From Planctomycetota bacterium (GTDB lineage: Bacteria; Planctomycetota; UBA1135; UBA2386): 64,000 nucleotides of DNA. Location: contig JAEUHP010000007.1 in the NCBI GenBank assembly GCA_016795295.1, positions 1 through 64,000 on the forward strand, written 5' to 3'. Made by a program: the position numbers and the translations under genes. A model generated the notes under the pieces. The model saw only the letters and a program-made list of their open reading frames with translations, made no database searches and had not been told where the DNA came from. Shown here one piece after another: positions 8,684 through 18,130 of this stretch (position 1 is the first letter of the stretch; each line of letters starts with the position of its first letter).

Positions 8684-8944
8684 TTACTTCTTCGCAGCCG
8701 GCTTGGCGGCGGCGGCAGGGGCGGCAGCAGGCTTGGCACCGCCGGCAGCATCCGCCTTCGGCTCCTCAGCCTTCTTCTTGGCCTTGGCCTTGAACGAAGT
8801 GCGCACCTTGCGCAGACCTTCGACGCGATCCCCCTCCTGCCAACGCCCGGCCTTCTTGAGTGCGGCAAGGCGTTCGACTCGGGTCCAGACGTTGCGCTGG
8901 CCGCCCGAGGCGCCGGAGAGCTTCAAACTGCTGTGGATGGTCAT
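8684..8944 (-). CDS. PVC-type small basic signature protein with Ala/Lys tail
   Basis: An 86-residue protein whose first 50 residues (MTIHSSLKL, RNVWTRVERLAALKK, W-x-EGD, VEGLRKVR) match the short basic protein found across Planctomycetes, Verrucomicrobia and Chlamydiae, thought to bind nucleic acid or the ribosome. Family members are usually about 50-60 residues; this one adds a tail of about 35 residues made almost only of Lys, Ala, Glu and Pro. The start at 8944 gives the family N-terminus MTIH; longer versions add unrelated Pro/Arg-rich sequence. It is the strongest taxonomic marker in the window. Confidence 0.85.
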   Translation of the reverse strand: MTIHSSLKLSGASGGQRNVWTRVERLAALKKAGRWQEGDRVEGLRKVRTSFKAKAKKKAEEPKADAAGGAKPAAAPAAAAKPAAKK

Positions 8945-9030
8945 GGCTATCGATCGGGTCGGGCACGGGGCTCGCGGCGGCGGTCGCCGCAAGCGAGCCA
9001 AGCCCGGACGGAAGCTGGAACAGGAAAAGG

Positions 9031-9070
9031 CCGCCGCGAACCTCGCGCCGGCGAACCGCTCGCCGGCGAA
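9031..9070 (-). repeat. 15-bp tandem repeat in an intergenic gap
   Basis: Units ending GCGAA at 9040, 9055 and 9070 repeat with a 15-bp period (core CGCCGGCGAA on the plus strand). They lie between the membrane-protein gene ending at 9100 and the small basic protein starting at 8944. Confidence 0.6.
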
Positions 9071-9099
9071 AGCCCCACGACGGAAAAGGGGCGAGCAGG

Positions 9100-9771
9100 T
9101 TACTGGATCGGGATCCGGAATGGCCAGGGATTTCCGTCTTCCCACGGCGGCGTCTGCCGCAGCCGTGCGGCAAACTCGTCCGGCAACTCCCGCGGCAGCG
9201 CCTGCAGGCGGCGGCGCAGGCCTGCCAAGTCACTGGGACCCTTGACGTAAACCACTACGTTCCAAAGGCTTTGGGAGTCCTTGCGGAACTCGTAGGCACG
9301 CGCCGTGGAGAATCCCTGAGCCTGGAGGAACTCCACCAGGACGCGGGCCCGCGCCTTGGCGTCTTCCGCGGCAAGACCTTCGTAGGCAGACACCAGCAGG
9401 GCCTCGTTCGACAGCGGCTTGGCATCGAGATCGCCGATCGGCCCCACCTTCAAGGGGCCGCCACCCTCCGCCGGCCGCTTGGTTTCGAGCAGGCCAGCAG
9501 TCAGAAAGCCGGCCGTGAACCCGACCAGCAGCACGGCGAGAAACACCATGCCCGCACCACCACGCGCCTCGGCTGGGCGCGGCGACCAGCGTGAGGCAAA
9601 GCGGCCAAGCCCCAGGCGGGCGAGCAACGACGCGCCCCAACCCCGCCCACCGCCCAAACCCTGCCCGCCGCCGAAACCCAGCGCGGAGAGCCAGCCAGAG
9701 CCGGCACGACCACGGCCAGCAGCGCGGCCACGGGCCAACAACAACACCAAATCGTCTTTCTTGCGAGCCAC
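9100..9771 (-). CDS. Unknown single-pass membrane protein
   Basis: A 223-residue protein. A basic Gly/Arg-rich cytoplasmic stretch (about residues 1-72) is followed by one membrane segment, [20 protein letters not shown], and a soluble domain. The C-terminal domain ([13 protein letters not shown] to [18 protein letters not shown]) has the spacing of a SPOR-like alpha/beta fold, which would suit peptidoglycan binding, but I cannot confirm this. GTG 9771 was chosen because it gives the charged start [16 protein letters not shown]; longer starts add Cys/Ala-rich sequence. It lies upstream of the small basic protein in the same direction. Confidence 0.5.
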   Translation of the reverse strand: MARKKDDLVLLLARGRAAGRGRAGSGWLSALGFGGGQGLGGGRGWGASLLARLGLGRFASRWSPRPAEARGGAGMVFLAVLLVGFTAGFLTAGLLETKRPAEGGGPLKVGPIGDLDAKPLSNEALLVSAYEGLAAEDAKARARVLVEFLQAQGFSTARAYEFRKDSQSLWNVVVYVKGPSDLAGLRRRLQALPRELPDEFAARLRQTPPWEDGNPWPFRIPIQ

Positions 9772-9920
9772 GGAACACCCCCTGCGCCGGACCAAGGCGC
9801 AGGACCAGACCAGACCGAACGCGCCGGCCGCAACCGGCTCGCGAGCGCCGACCAAGCGCTCGTGCCGCGCACCGTAACCAGGGCTTCGGCGGTGCGCAAC
9901 GCCTGCGCCAAGTCACTCCA

Positions 9921-12713
9921 TCAACGGCCGGCCAAGCCTTGCAGCGCGCGCAGAACGTTCGGTTTCGCATCTGCATCGGGCCGGGCCAGATAGGCGGCGG
10001 CGAAGGCCGCGGCCGCGGCCGTCTCGCCGCGGCGCGCCAGCGCGTCGGCCACCAGCCACACCTGCTGGCTGCGGTCCAGGCCATGCCGTTCCTGGCCGGC
10101 ACAGGCCTGCCGGCCGAGACGTTCGACCTCGTGCCAGTCGGGATTCTGGGTGCCGCGCAGGGTGGTGGCGAGCAGCCACGCCGCCCAATGCTGGTCGGGA
10201 TCGAGTTCGAGGCAGCGCCGGAAGTCCGCGATCGCGCCCTCGGCATCCCGGGCCTCGCGGCGCGCCAGGCCACGCGCCTCGAACACCCGCCACAACCGCT
10301 GCAGTTGCAGGCGCAACCCAGCTTGGTCGTAATCCGGCGGCGCCACGGCACGGCAGCGCACGAACGGCGCCACCGCCCCCTCGTCATCGGCGGCCAGCAC
10401 GCGCTGGATGCCCACCTGGAACAGGCAGTCCGCGAGTTGCTGCTGGGCTTCGGCGAACTCGGGCATGGCGCGGTGGGCCTGCTCGAAGTGCTCGATGGCC
10501 GTCGCGAGCTGGCCGCGATCGCGGCTCAGGCGGCCCAACACCACGTGCGCACGCGGCTCGTTCGGGTTGTAGGCGAGTGCCTGCTCGACCATGCGCTGCA
10601 CTTCGGCGGGTGGCGTGCGGCCGTCGGTGAGCCGCGCATAGGCCCGACCGACCATCAGATTCGACAACACCTTGGCGACATCGGCGTCGTTCGGCCGGAC
10701 CCGGCGGTACGCCTCCAAATTGTGGATCGCGTCGTCGAGGCGGCCCATGCCCGCCAGCGCGAAGGCCTGCTCCTGCAGCAACGCCGGATCGGGCACCCTG
10801 CGGAAGCCCTCACTGGCGTAGCGCGCCGCGTCCTCCCAGCATTCCCGCTCGCGCAGCAGCCGCGCGGCGCCGAGCCAGGCATCGAGACACCCCGGATCCG
10901 CCGCCTGCGCCAACTGGTAGTGGCGCACCGCCGGCAACACCCGCCCGCGAGCCTGGTCCCAACCCGCCTTGGCGACGTGCAACAAGGCATGGTGTGGCTG
11001 TTGCGCCAGCGCCTGCGCCAGCGCCGCGTCGGCGGCGGCAGCGCGCGGATCGGCAGCGTCGAGCGGCCCCTCGCGCCCAGCAGTCGCGGCTTCGAGATCG
11101 CGCAGGGCGGTGAACGCCACCACCTCAGGCTGCCCGGGGCATTCGGCGACCAGCACTTGGTAGAGCGCGTCGGCGGCGTCGCGCTGCCCGGCCAGTCGGA
11201 GCGGCTCGAACGCAGCGAGCCGCGCCTGGAGCAGCAGCCCCCGCGCCTCGGCCACGCGGTTCGGCGCCGACTCCTTCGCCAACTGCGCCTCGGCCGCCAC
11301 CACCGCCGCCCGCGCTTCGGCCGCAGCCGCCGGCCAGTCGGCGATCCGCAACGCCAACATCGTGAGCCGACGCCGGGCGTGGAACTCGTGGATCGGGTAG
11401 CGGGCACAACGGGCGGCCGCCTCGAGGTGCCGCCGCGCCTCCTCGAGCGGCACGCCGTTCGCCGACTGGGCGTCGACCAGGTTGAGCCGCGCCACGGCGT
11501 TGTCGGCGTCGACCGCGAGGCTCGCGGTCCACAGCTCTTCGCTGCTGGCGAAGACGGCGCTGCGCTGCATCGCCGCGCCGCCGAGCGGCACCAACAGCAA
11601 AGCCGTGGCGAGCAGGCCGTGGCGGCCGGCGAGGCGCTGCGCAGCGGCCACCACCGCGAGTGCGGCGAACGGCACGGCCAGGTACAGATATCGGTCGGCG
11701 GCGGCGATCGAAGACGCCGGATACGCCGTGTTGAACGGCAAGAGCGCCGCGACGAACCCCGTGCCGCCGAGGGCCACCCACCGCCAACGCGGCCGCCGCC
11801 ACGCCCAACCCAGGGCCAGCAGCGCGCCGAGTCCCGCAGCAACGATCGGCCAGCCCGCCGCGGCGAAGCGTTCGAGCGTCTGCACCTCGGGGTACAACAC
11901 GTTGAGCTGGCGCGGCCAGAACGCCGTGCCCAGGTAGTGCCAGAACGCCCCTGGCACCTGAGGCAGTCGCTCGGCGAACGAACCTGCTGCCAGGGTGCCC
12001 TCCGCCACGGCGATGGTCTGGTGGTGCCAAGCGATCGGCGCCGTGACCAACAGAGCCACTCCCGTCACCCACCAACGCGAGCCCGAGGGTCCGGTGGCGG
12101 CAGCCACCACGGCCGCCAGCAGCGGCTGCACCACGGCGGTGGGCTTGCTGTACATCGCCAGCGCCGCACAGACGGCAGCGCCGGTCAGCAGCCAGCCGTT
12201 CGCCCCGCGCTGCGCGCGCACCTGGATCTGCAGCAGCAACAGCACCCACAGGCCGCTGAGCAGATCCTTGCGCCCCGCCACCCAAACCGTCGACTCGGCG
12301 AGTGCCGGGTGCACGGCGAACAGCGCGCCCGCCAGGTGCGCAGCCGTGCCGCCGAACCCAAGACGCAACAGCAACCGCACCAGCACAGCGGCGACCGCGC
12401 CGTGCCAGAGCAAAGCCGAGAGATGCGGCCACAGCGGCCCACCGCCGCCGAGCCAGGCATCGAGCCAGAGCGACAGGTGCGCAACCGGCAGATAGGCGTT
12501 GGCCATCGGCTGGGTGAGCACGGCCCACGGCCCAGCCTGCAGCAGCGGCTGGTCGGGGCCGAAGTACAGGTTGTCGTCGAAGTTCAGGAACTGCGCGCGC
12601 AACGCCGTCGGCAGATGGACCAGAGCGACCAGCAGCCAAGCGCCGCACAGGGTCCAGAGCAGCCCTGGCACGCGCGGGGTGGACGCCACAGGAACGGGGG
12701 GCGAGGCGGACAT
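9921..12713 (-). CDS. TMTC-like polytopic membrane protein with TPR repeats
   Basis: A 930-residue protein. The first 400 residues hold about ten membrane helices with motifs resembling eukaryotic TMTC proteins and GT-C glycosyltransferases: [10 protein letters not shown] (acidic loop after helix 1) and [20 protein letters not shown]. The remaining 500 residues are TPR-type helical repeats (for example [20 protein letters not shown]). TMTC proteins O-mannosylate secreted proteins, so a lipid-sugar-dependent transferase is possible, and manC in this window could feed such a pathway. The ATG at 12713 begins just before helix 1. It is divergent from the cupin-like gene, 64 bp apart. Confidence 0.65.
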   Translation of the reverse strand: MSASPPVPVASTPRVPGLLWTLCGAWLLVALVHLPTALRAQFLNFDDNLYFGPDQPLLQAGPWAVLTQPMANAYLPVAHLSLWLDAWLGGGGPLWPHLSALLWHGAVAAVLVRLLLRLGFGGTAAHLAGALFAVHPALAESTVWVAGRKDLLSGLWVLLLLQIQVRAQRGANGWLLTGAAVCAALAMYSKPTAVVQPLLAAVVAAATGPSGSRWWVTGVALLVTAPIAWHHQTIAVAEGTLAAGSFAERLPQVPGAFWHYLGTAFWPRQLNVLYPEVQTLERFAAAGWPIVAAGLGALLALGWAWRRPRWRWVALGGTGFVAALLPFNTAYPASSIAAADRYLYLAVPFAALAVVAAAQRLAGRHGLLATALLLVPLGGAAMQRSAVFASSEELWTASLAVDADNAVARLNLVDAQSANGVPLEEARRHLEAAARCARYPIHEFHARRRLTMLALRIADWPAAAAEARAAVVAAEAQLAKESAPNRVAEARGLLLQARLAAFEPLRLAGQRDAADALYQVLVAECPGQPEVVAFTALRDLEAATAGREGPLDAADPRAAAADAALAQALAQQPHHALLHVAKAGWDQARGRVLPAVRHYQLAQAADPGCLDAWLGAARLLRERECWEDAARYASEGFRRVPDPALLQEQAFALAGMGRLDDAIHNLEAYRRVRPNDADVAKVLSNLMVGRAYARLTDGRTPPAEVQRMVEQALAYNPNEPRAHVVLGRLSRDRGQLATAIEHFEQAHRAMPEFAEAQQQLADCLFQVGIQRVLAADDEGAVAPFVRCRAVAPPDYDQAGLRLQLQRLWRVFEARGLARREARDAEGAIADFRRCLELDPDQHWAAWLLATTLRGTQNPDWHEVERLGRQACAGQERHGLDRSQQVWLVADALARRGETAAAAAFAAAYLARPDADAKPNVLRALQGLAGR

Positions 12714-12777
12714 CGGGGGCCGCACAGCGTAGCAACGCTTGCTTGCAGTGGCAGCCGTCGGCGCTTTTGCTCCCGGC

Positions 12778-13902
12778 ATGTTCGCCGCCCGCCACCTCCC
12801 CCCCGACCAGCCGGCCCTGGTGCGGGCCCTGCGCGCGCGCGGCCGTTCCGTCCATGCGCTGCGCCGCCGCGGCGCCGATCTCGGCCACGCGGTGCCGGTG
12901 GCCCGGCAGCTGCCGAGCCCGGCCGCAGCCCAGCGGCGCTGGGCACGGGCCGAGCCGGTGTTCCTGCCCGGCATCCTGGGCCGCGGGCCGCAGCGGTTCG
13001 CGGCGCAGATCCAGAGCGCCCTGCGCATGTTCGACCGCTTGCGCGCCGGCGGTTCCCTGCTGGCCGAGTTCGAACGCCGGATCGGCCAGGACCCCGACCT
13101 GCGCTACAGCGGCAGCAGCCAAGACGGCCCGGACGACCGCGAGATCGAGCGTGTGTTCGTGGACGCTTGGCCGGGCGGCGAGCGGGCCGCAGCAGATCTC
13201 TGGGCGATGCTCGCGTGGCTGGCCACCGACCGCAGCGACCGCTCCCTGCGCATCCGCTTTTCGAACGGCGCCGACGGGCAAGAGCAATGGCTCGCGGCCA
13301 CCGACCAGACCGCGGGCTGGGTCGACCTCTACGCCGCGCGGGCGTTCCCCGAATGCGCCGTGATCCTGGCGTGCGCCCCCCTGCGCCGCCGACTGGCAGC
13401 TCTGCTCGGGCGCCCCTACCGACTCTCCGAACGCATCCTCTACAACAACACCCCAGACGGCGGCGCCGTGTTCCACCACGATGCCGAAACCGGACAGCTC
13501 GGGGTGGTGTTCAGCCAGCTCCAGGGCACCACCGGCTGGCTGGCGATCGGCAAGCGGCGGCTGGCCGCCTTGCTGCACCACTGCGGCCACCAGCGCTCGG
13601 TGCTGGCGGCGATGCGCGCGCTCGACGACCAGGACGAACGGCTGTGGCGGGTGCTCAACCGCGACGCCGGCTTCACCGCCGAGCTGGCGGCGCGCGGGGC
13701 CCTGTTCGTGCTCGAAGCGGGCGACAGCATCCTGCTGCCGTCCCACAGCCGCGACGACGTGGCGTGGCACTCGGTGGTCGGGCTCGGGCAACGCCCGAGC
13801 CTAGCCCACAGCTACGGCATCTTCGCGCGACGCCCCGACTACCCAGCCGCGGCCGACCCGGAGCTGGCCGCGACGCCCAGAACCCAGGCGCCACCGGCAT
13901 GA
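12778..13902 (+). CDS. Cupin/JmjC-like protein of unknown function
   Basis: A 374-residue cytoplasmic protein not recognised as a named family. The centre has [20 protein letters not shown], an HxD-type metal pair in a beta-rich setting, and near the end [11 protein letters not shown] then [10 protein letters not shown] would supply the distal His. This layout suggests a double-stranded beta-helix Fe(II) enzyme such as a hydroxylase, but the N-terminal 200 residues ([12 protein letters not shown], [13 protein letters not shown]) show no known motif. ATG 12778 was chosen; a start 13 codons upstream adds a hydrophobic stretch. It overlaps the uracil-DNA glycosylase by ATGA. Confidence 0.5.
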   Translation: MFAARHLPPDQPALVRALRARGRSVHALRRRGADLGHAVPVARQLPSPAAAQRRWARAEPVFLPGILGRGPQRFAAQIQSALRMFDRLRAGGSLLAEFERRIGQDPDLRYSGSSQDGPDDREIERVFVDAWPGGERAAADLWAMLAWLATDRSDRSLRIRFSNGADGQEQWLAATDQTAGWVDLYAARAFPECAVILACAPLRRRLAALLGRPYRLSERILYNNTPDGGAVFHHDAETGQLGVVFSQLQGTTGWLAIGKRRLAALLHHCGHQRSVLAAMRALDDQDERLWRVLNRDAGFTAELAARGALFVLEAGDSILLPSHSRDDVAWHSVVGLGQRPSLAHSYGIFARRPDYPAAADPELAATPRTQAPPA

Positions 13903-14855
13903 CGAACCTGCGTACCGCCCTGTGCCAGCACCTCGAGTTGGCCGCTGCGGCGTTCGGGGCCGACCTGCTGCTGCCACCCGGCCGAGCAGCCGCCCAGTCC
14001 GGGCCCCGGGAGCAGACCGTGGAAGTCGGCAGTCCTTCGGTTGCGAACCCACCGACGGACCGTCCGCGTGCGGATTTGGCCACCGAACAACCCAGTGCCG
14101 ACCTGGCCGAGGCGGGCGGAGAGCCGGCGAGCCAGCAGCCAGCGGGCCCAGCCAAGGCGGCTCCAGTTTCGGCAACGCCGCCGCCCGGGGGCCTGCCGAC
14201 GCCGAACCGCTCCCCTGCAGTCGCCCCCACCGCATTCCGCCAGGCCGAGCCCGCCCCCGAGGAGCGTGCCACCGACGCCGCGGCCGCGCTCGCCGCGCTG
14301 CGCACCGAAGCCCTGGCCTGCACCCGCTGCAAGCTGGCCCAAGGCCGCAACCACGTGGTGTTCGGGGAAGGCCCCCCCACGCCGCGCGTCGTGTTCTTGG
14401 GCGAAGCACCCGGCGCCCAGGAGGACCGCACCGGGCGGCCGTTCGTCGGCCAAGCCGGGCAACTGCTCGACAAGATCCTCGCCAACGCGATGGGTTTGCG
14501 GCGCGACGAAGTCTACATCGCCAACGTCAACAAGTGCCGCCCCCCGGAGAACCGCACCCCCGAGGCAGAGGAAGTGGCCGCATGCCTGCCGTTCCTGCGC
14601 CGCCAGATCGAGATCCTGCGCCCTGAGGTGATCGTCTGCCTCGGCCGGACGGCGGCGCAAAACCTGCTCAGCACCACCGAGTCCACCAGTGCCTTGCGCG
14701 GTCGAACCCTCGACTACCATGGGGTGCCGGTGGTGGTGACCTGGCACCCGGCCTATCTGCTGCGCGAGCCGGCGCGCAAACGTGAAACCTGGGACGACAT
14801 CAAGCGTGTGAATCGGCTGCTCGGGCGCCCCGAGGTGCCCCCGCCCATCGGGTGA
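13899..14855 (+). CDS. Family 4 uracil-DNA glycosylase
   Basis: Removes uracil from DNA in base-excision repair. The catalytic domain begins near residue 128 of 318. The four cluster cysteines are C141 and C144 (CTRC) and C213 and C229 (spaced by 16, as in family-4 enzymes). [20 protein letters not shown] is the uracil-binding/catalytic motif, and TWHPAYLLR the C-terminal motif. The first 125 residues are a Pro/Ala-rich, probably disordered linker after a short hydrophobic segment ([16 protein letters not shown]). ATG 13899 overlaps the previous stop (ATGA), so translation is coupled to the cupin-like gene. Confidence 0.92.
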   Translation: MTNLRTALCQHLELAAAAFGADLLLPPGRAAAQSGPREQTVEVGSPSVANPPTDRPRADLATEQPSADLAEAGGEPASQQPAGPAKAAPVSATPPPGGLPTPNRSPAVAPTAFRQAEPAPEERATDAAAALAALRTEALACTRCKLAQGRNHVVFGEGPPTPRVVFLGEAPGAQEDRTGRPFVGQAGQLLDKILANAMGLRRDEVYIANVNKCRPPENRTPEAEEVAACLPFLRRQIEILRPEVIVCLGRTAAQNLLSTTESTSALRGRTLDYHGVPVVVTWHPAYLLREPARKRETWDDIKRVNRLLGRPEVPPPIG

Positions 14856-14863
14856 GTCCACCC
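14850..14863 (+). other. Small hairpin around a stop codon
   Basis: GGGTG (14850-14854) pairs with CACCC (14859-14863); the TGA of the uracil-DNA glycosylase spans 14853-14855. A short stem with no T-run. Confidence 0.3.
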
Positions 14864-14901
14864 GCCGAACAGCGCGCTGCCAGGACCCTGCGATTGCGCG
14901 C

Positions 14902-14930
14902 TTGACCGCTTGCGAATCCATCGCTACCGT
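14902..14930 (+). promoter_or_regulatory. Probable promoter of the first secretin gene
   Basis: TTGACC (14902-14907), a 17-nt spacer and TACCGT (14925-14930) form a good sigma-70-type site. Transcription would start near 14937, leaving a leader of about 224 nt before the ATG at 15161. A block TTCCGTCCGCT at 14971-14981 recurs at the same distance from the -10 region of the second secretin gene. The gap 14856-15160 holds nothing else I recognise. Confidence 0.5.
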
Positions 14931-15160
14931 CCGCGGTCCCTGGCGTGCCGCCTTCCCACGGCGCGGCAGGTTCCGTCCGCTAACCCCTCCGAACGTCCCT
15001 TCGGCACTTTCTCTTTGGCGGCTCGCCCAACCGCGTCCTGTCGGCATGCAGCGACGAGGTCGGCGCGGCGCTGGCCAACCAGGTAGTGCAGTCGGGCAGC
15101 TCCGTCGTCCCTCCGGGCTCGCCCTCTCCTCTTGTTCGCCCTCACTGCAGGCATCCCAGC

Positions 15161-17794
15161 ATGATCACGGTTCAGACCCTGCGCTTGCGCGGCCTAGTTG
15201 CTTCGTCCTTGCTCGCCTTGGCCGCCTGTTCGGGCACGCCGAGTCAGCCCGACCAGTCCCCTGGCGAGGCCGCCGCTGGCCAGCCGATGGCTGGCCAACC
15301 CTCCCGGACTGCCGGCGGTTCGGGTAGCCAAGATCCCATCCCCGAGTCGCAGCGCCGCGGCGTCTTGCTGGCGCGCGCCCTGGAAAACGGCAAGCAGTTC
15401 CTCGCAGTGGGCCAGTATGAGCAGGCGCGGGGTGAAGCGCTGTTCGCCCTGGAACTCGACCCCAAGAGCAGCGAAGCGCGCGAGCTGCTGGCCAAGTGCC
15501 AAGCCGTGCTCGCCGACGCCCCGCTGACCAGCCCGCAGGGCCGGCTCGACCAAGCGGTGATGCTCGACAAGATCCGCGCCGAGCGGGAACGTTCGATCGT
15601 GGAGAACGATCTGCAGATGGGCCGCGCCAACCTGCAGCAGGGCAACTTCGGCCGCGCGGTCGACCACTTCGAACGCGCGGCGATCGCGCTGCGCTTCTCG
15701 CCCTACACGCAGCCCAACGACCCGAAGCGCAAGGAAGTCGAAGCGGAGCTGGCCAATGCGCGTGAAGCCAAGGCCAAGGCCGAAGCGGATCGCATCGACC
15801 GCGCCAAGAGCGCTTCCGAGGAAGAGCTGCGCCGGCTCGAGGCCGAGCAGCAAGTCGCCCGTTCGCTGCGCGTGGAGCGCATGCTCGAGCAGGCCAACCT
15901 GAGCTTCCAAGCCGGCCGCTACGAGGAATCGCTGAAGCTGGTCGACCAGGCCCTGCTCCTGGATCCGATCAACCCCACGGCGACCGCGCTGCGCGACCTC
16001 GCCGACCGGGCCCGCCACAACACCACGGTCGACAACGCCCGCGAGCGCTTCCGCATCGAGTGGAACAAGACGTTCTTGGAACTGCAGCACAGCAACCTGC
16101 CGCAGACCGAGACGGTGCAGTTCAACCCGGAGCGCTGGGCCCTCGTGTCGCAACGCGCGCCGGCCAGCTTCACCACGCCGAACGACCTCTACGCGCCCGA
16201 GAACCAGGCCGTCATCGAGGTGCTGGAGAGCACCGACCGCGCCTCGGAGCACCACTTCCCGCTCGGCACCACCCTGGCCGACTGGGCGGCGCACTACGCG
16301 CAGCGCACCAACATCACGTTCTTCATCGAAGAATCGGCGAAGGCGCTGCCCGTCGAGCAAACCACGCTCTCGGACTTCCACCTGCCGCGCAAGTCCGTGG
16401 CCGAGGCCCTGCGCAACATCCAGGCCCAGACCGGCGTCGCCTTCAAGGTCCGGGATGGCATGGTGCGTCTGGCTGCCAGCACCGGCACGCCGGATGGCCC
16501 CTACTTCGTGGACAAGATCCTCGTGCACGATCTGGTCAAGGGTTACCGGGACAAGCCAGGCCCCGTGCTGACGCTGCCGGTCCCCGGCGTCGACGTGCCG
16601 CTGTTCCCCGAGGGCGAAGAGAATCCCCCGCCGCCGGTCGTCGACGAGGCCAAGCTTCAGGATCTGCTCAAGGGCCTGATCGCGCAGGACAAGTGGGACG
16701 GCAACCCGTTCACCATGAACATCCAGGCGGGTGTGATGTTCGTGTATGCCAATGCCGACACGCACCGCCAGATCTCGCAGGTGGTCAACCAGCTGCGCAA
16801 GCACGTCGGCATCCAGGTGGACCTGGAGTCGCGCTTCCTGAAGGTCGAGGACAGCTTCCTCGAGGACGTCGGTGTCGACCTGCGCGGCCTCGGTGACCAG
16901 TCGGCCCAGGGCTTGGCCGGTCGCGGCTTGGAGAAGAACGGGCTGCGCCCGAATGCCGGCTTCGAGGACTTCGGCCCTCGGCAGCAGCAGAACGCCTCGG
17001 TCCCCGGGGTGGTCGGCACCGGCACTTCGCCGGGCTTGTTCTTCGACAACGGTCGCGACGGCGACTACATGGCCCGCATCGAGAACCTCTACAACGGCAC
17101 CCTGGGTGGCCGTCGCGACGGTCTCAGCAACGCCGGCGGTCTGGCGTTGCAGTATGCGTTCCTCGACGACACCGAAGTCGAGTTGGTGTTGCGCGCGGTG
17201 GCCAAGCAGGAGCGCAGCGAGACGATCGACGCGCCCCGCCTGTTGGTGTTCAACAACGTGCAGGCGTCGATGCACCACCTGCAGAACATCGCCTACATCC
17301 GCGACTTCGACGTCGAAATCGCGCAGAACGCAGCCGTCGCGAACCCGGTGGTCGGCGTGGTCCACGAGGGCGTCACGCTCGACGTCAAGCCGGTCGTGGA
17401 TGCCGACCTGCGTTTCATCACCATGGAGCTGCGGCCCACGGTGATGACGCTGCAACTGCCGATCCCGACCTTCACCACCACTCTGGGTGTCGGCCAGCCG
17501 ATCTCGATCCAGATTCCCGAGGTCAACCTGCAGAAGGTGCGCACCACGGTGACCCTGCCGGACGGCGGCACGATGATGCTGGGCGGCATGCGCTTGGTCG
17601 AGCGGCAGAACATGCGTTCGACCGTGCCGCTGATCGGCAACCTGCCCGGCCTGAGCTGGCTCTTCACCCGCAAGGGAACCTCGGTGCAGAACCGCAAGAT
17701 CCTGATCCTGATCAAGGCTCGGATCATCCTGATGAACGAGTGGGAGCCGACGACGGTGGTCGGTCAAGACGGCCGCATGGTCTCGGCCAAGTAG
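15161..17794 (+). CDS. TPR-secretin lipoprotein, paralogue 1
   Basis: An 877-residue predicted outer-membrane lipoprotein. The signal peptide ends in the lipobox LAAC (Cys 24). Residues 70-300 are TPR-like and coiled (QFLAVGQYEQARGEALFALE, SFQAGRYEESLKLVDQALLL). An STN/N0-type domain lies near 380-440. The C-terminal 250 residues match the secretin pore domain: APRLLVFNNVQASM, GVTLDVKPVVDADLRFITME, TTVTLPDGGTMMLGGMR, then VPLIGNLPGLSWLF in place of the canonical VPLLGDIPVLG-LF. Secretins form gated outer-membrane channels in type II and III secretion and type IV pili, but none of the other machine parts are here. It has its own promoter and terminator. Confidence 0.82.
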   Translation: MITVQTLRLRGLVASSLLALAACSGTPSQPDQSPGEAAAGQPMAGQPSRTAGGSGSQDPIPESQRRGVLLARALENGKQFLAVGQYEQARGEALFALELDPKSSEARELLAKCQAVLADAPLTSPQGRLDQAVMLDKIRAERERSIVENDLQMGRANLQQGNFGRAVDHFERAAIALRFSPYTQPNDPKRKEVEAELANAREAKAKAEADRIDRAKSASEEELRRLEAEQQVARSLRVERMLEQANLSFQAGRYEESLKLVDQALLLDPINPTATALRDLADRARHNTTVDNARERFRIEWNKTFLELQHSNLPQTETVQFNPERWALVSQRAPASFTTPNDLYAPENQAVIEVLESTDRASEHHFPLGTTLADWAAHYAQRTNITFFIEESAKALPVEQTTLSDFHLPRKSVAEALRNIQAQTGVAFKVRDGMVRLAASTGTPDGPYFVDKILVHDLVKGYRDKPGPVLTLPVPGVDVPLFPEGEENPPPPVVDEAKLQDLLKGLIAQDKWDGNPFTMNIQAGVMFVYANADTHRQISQVVNQLRKHVGIQVDLESRFLKVEDSFLEDVGVDLRGLGDQSAQGLAGRGLEKNGLRPNAGFEDFGPRQQQNASVPGVVGTGTSPGLFFDNGRDGDYMARIENLYNGTLGGRRDGLSNAGGLALQYAFLDDTEVELVLRAVAKQERSETIDAPRLLVFNNVQASMHHLQNIAYIRDFDVEIAQNAAVANPVVGVVHEGVTLDVKPVVDADLRFITMELRPTVMTLQLPIPTFTTTLGVGQPISIQIPEVNLQKVRTTVTLPDGGTMMLGGMRLVERQNMRSTVPLIGNLPGLSWLFTRKGTSVQNRKILILIKARIILMNEWEPTTVVGQDGRMVSAK

Positions 17795-17854
17795 TTCGCC
17801 CCTCTCGCACCCGGTTCCCGCAGACTAGTTCTCGCAAACTGGTTCTCACAAACT
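17792..17854 (+). repeat. 14-bp tandem repeat after a stop codon
   Basis: Three units at 17813-17826, 17827-17840 and 17841-17854 share the core GGTTCTCGCAAACT. The sequence at the gene end, AAGTAGTTCGC (stop 17792-17794), resembles the unit ACTAGTTCTCGC, so the array may have grown from the stop-codon region. Confidence 0.7.
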
Positions 17855-17876
17855 GGGGAATCCCCCAGAAACCGAT

Positions 17877-17920
17877 GACGGCCGCTTCTGCCTTCCGGCA
17901 GTGGCGGCCGTCGCTGTTTT
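17877..17920 (+). terminator. Rho-independent terminator
   Basis: A 9-bp stem, GACGGCCGC (17877-17885) with GCGGCCGTC (17904-17912), encloses an inner TGCC/GGCA pairing and is followed by GCTGTTTT (17913-17920). It separates the first secretin gene from the TPR-ExbBD operon. The rest of the gap 17795-18130 holds a tandem repeat and a promoter. Confidence 0.8.
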
Positions 17921-17969
17921 CCCCCTGTGCGGCCCAGGCGGCAGCACAGCGCGGAGTTGCTGATGGCTC

Positions 17970-17998
17970 TGGAACGAGTGAACCAAAGTGCCTAGCAT
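17970..17998 (+). promoter_or_regulatory. Probable promoter of the TPR-ExbBD operon
   Basis: TGGAAC (17970-17975), a 17-nt spacer and TAGCAT (17993-17998), followed by GC. The octamer TAGCATGC also forms the -10 region of rplM (minus strand, 48412-48405) and of the NRPS gene (minus strand, 38601-38594). The terminator just upstream supports a new transcript starting here. Confidence 0.45.
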
Positions 17999-18130
17999 GC
18001 GTTCCCCCCTGAGCTCAGGTTGCAAGCCCAGCAACCGGAGCCTCGCTACCGCGTGCCCAACCACCACCGCGACGACCGCGGCGGTGGCTCGGCTCGCCCC
18101 TTTGTCGCCGCGTACTTCGGAGCACATCCC

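Noticed and set aside
9591-14855. Open plus-strand frame of about 1750 codons opposite the TMTC-like gene
   Set aside because: Its first part translates to Arg/His/Gln-rich low-complexity sequence, typical of the antisense frame in GC-rich DNA. Only the final 318 codons (uracil-DNA glycosylase) show family motifs.
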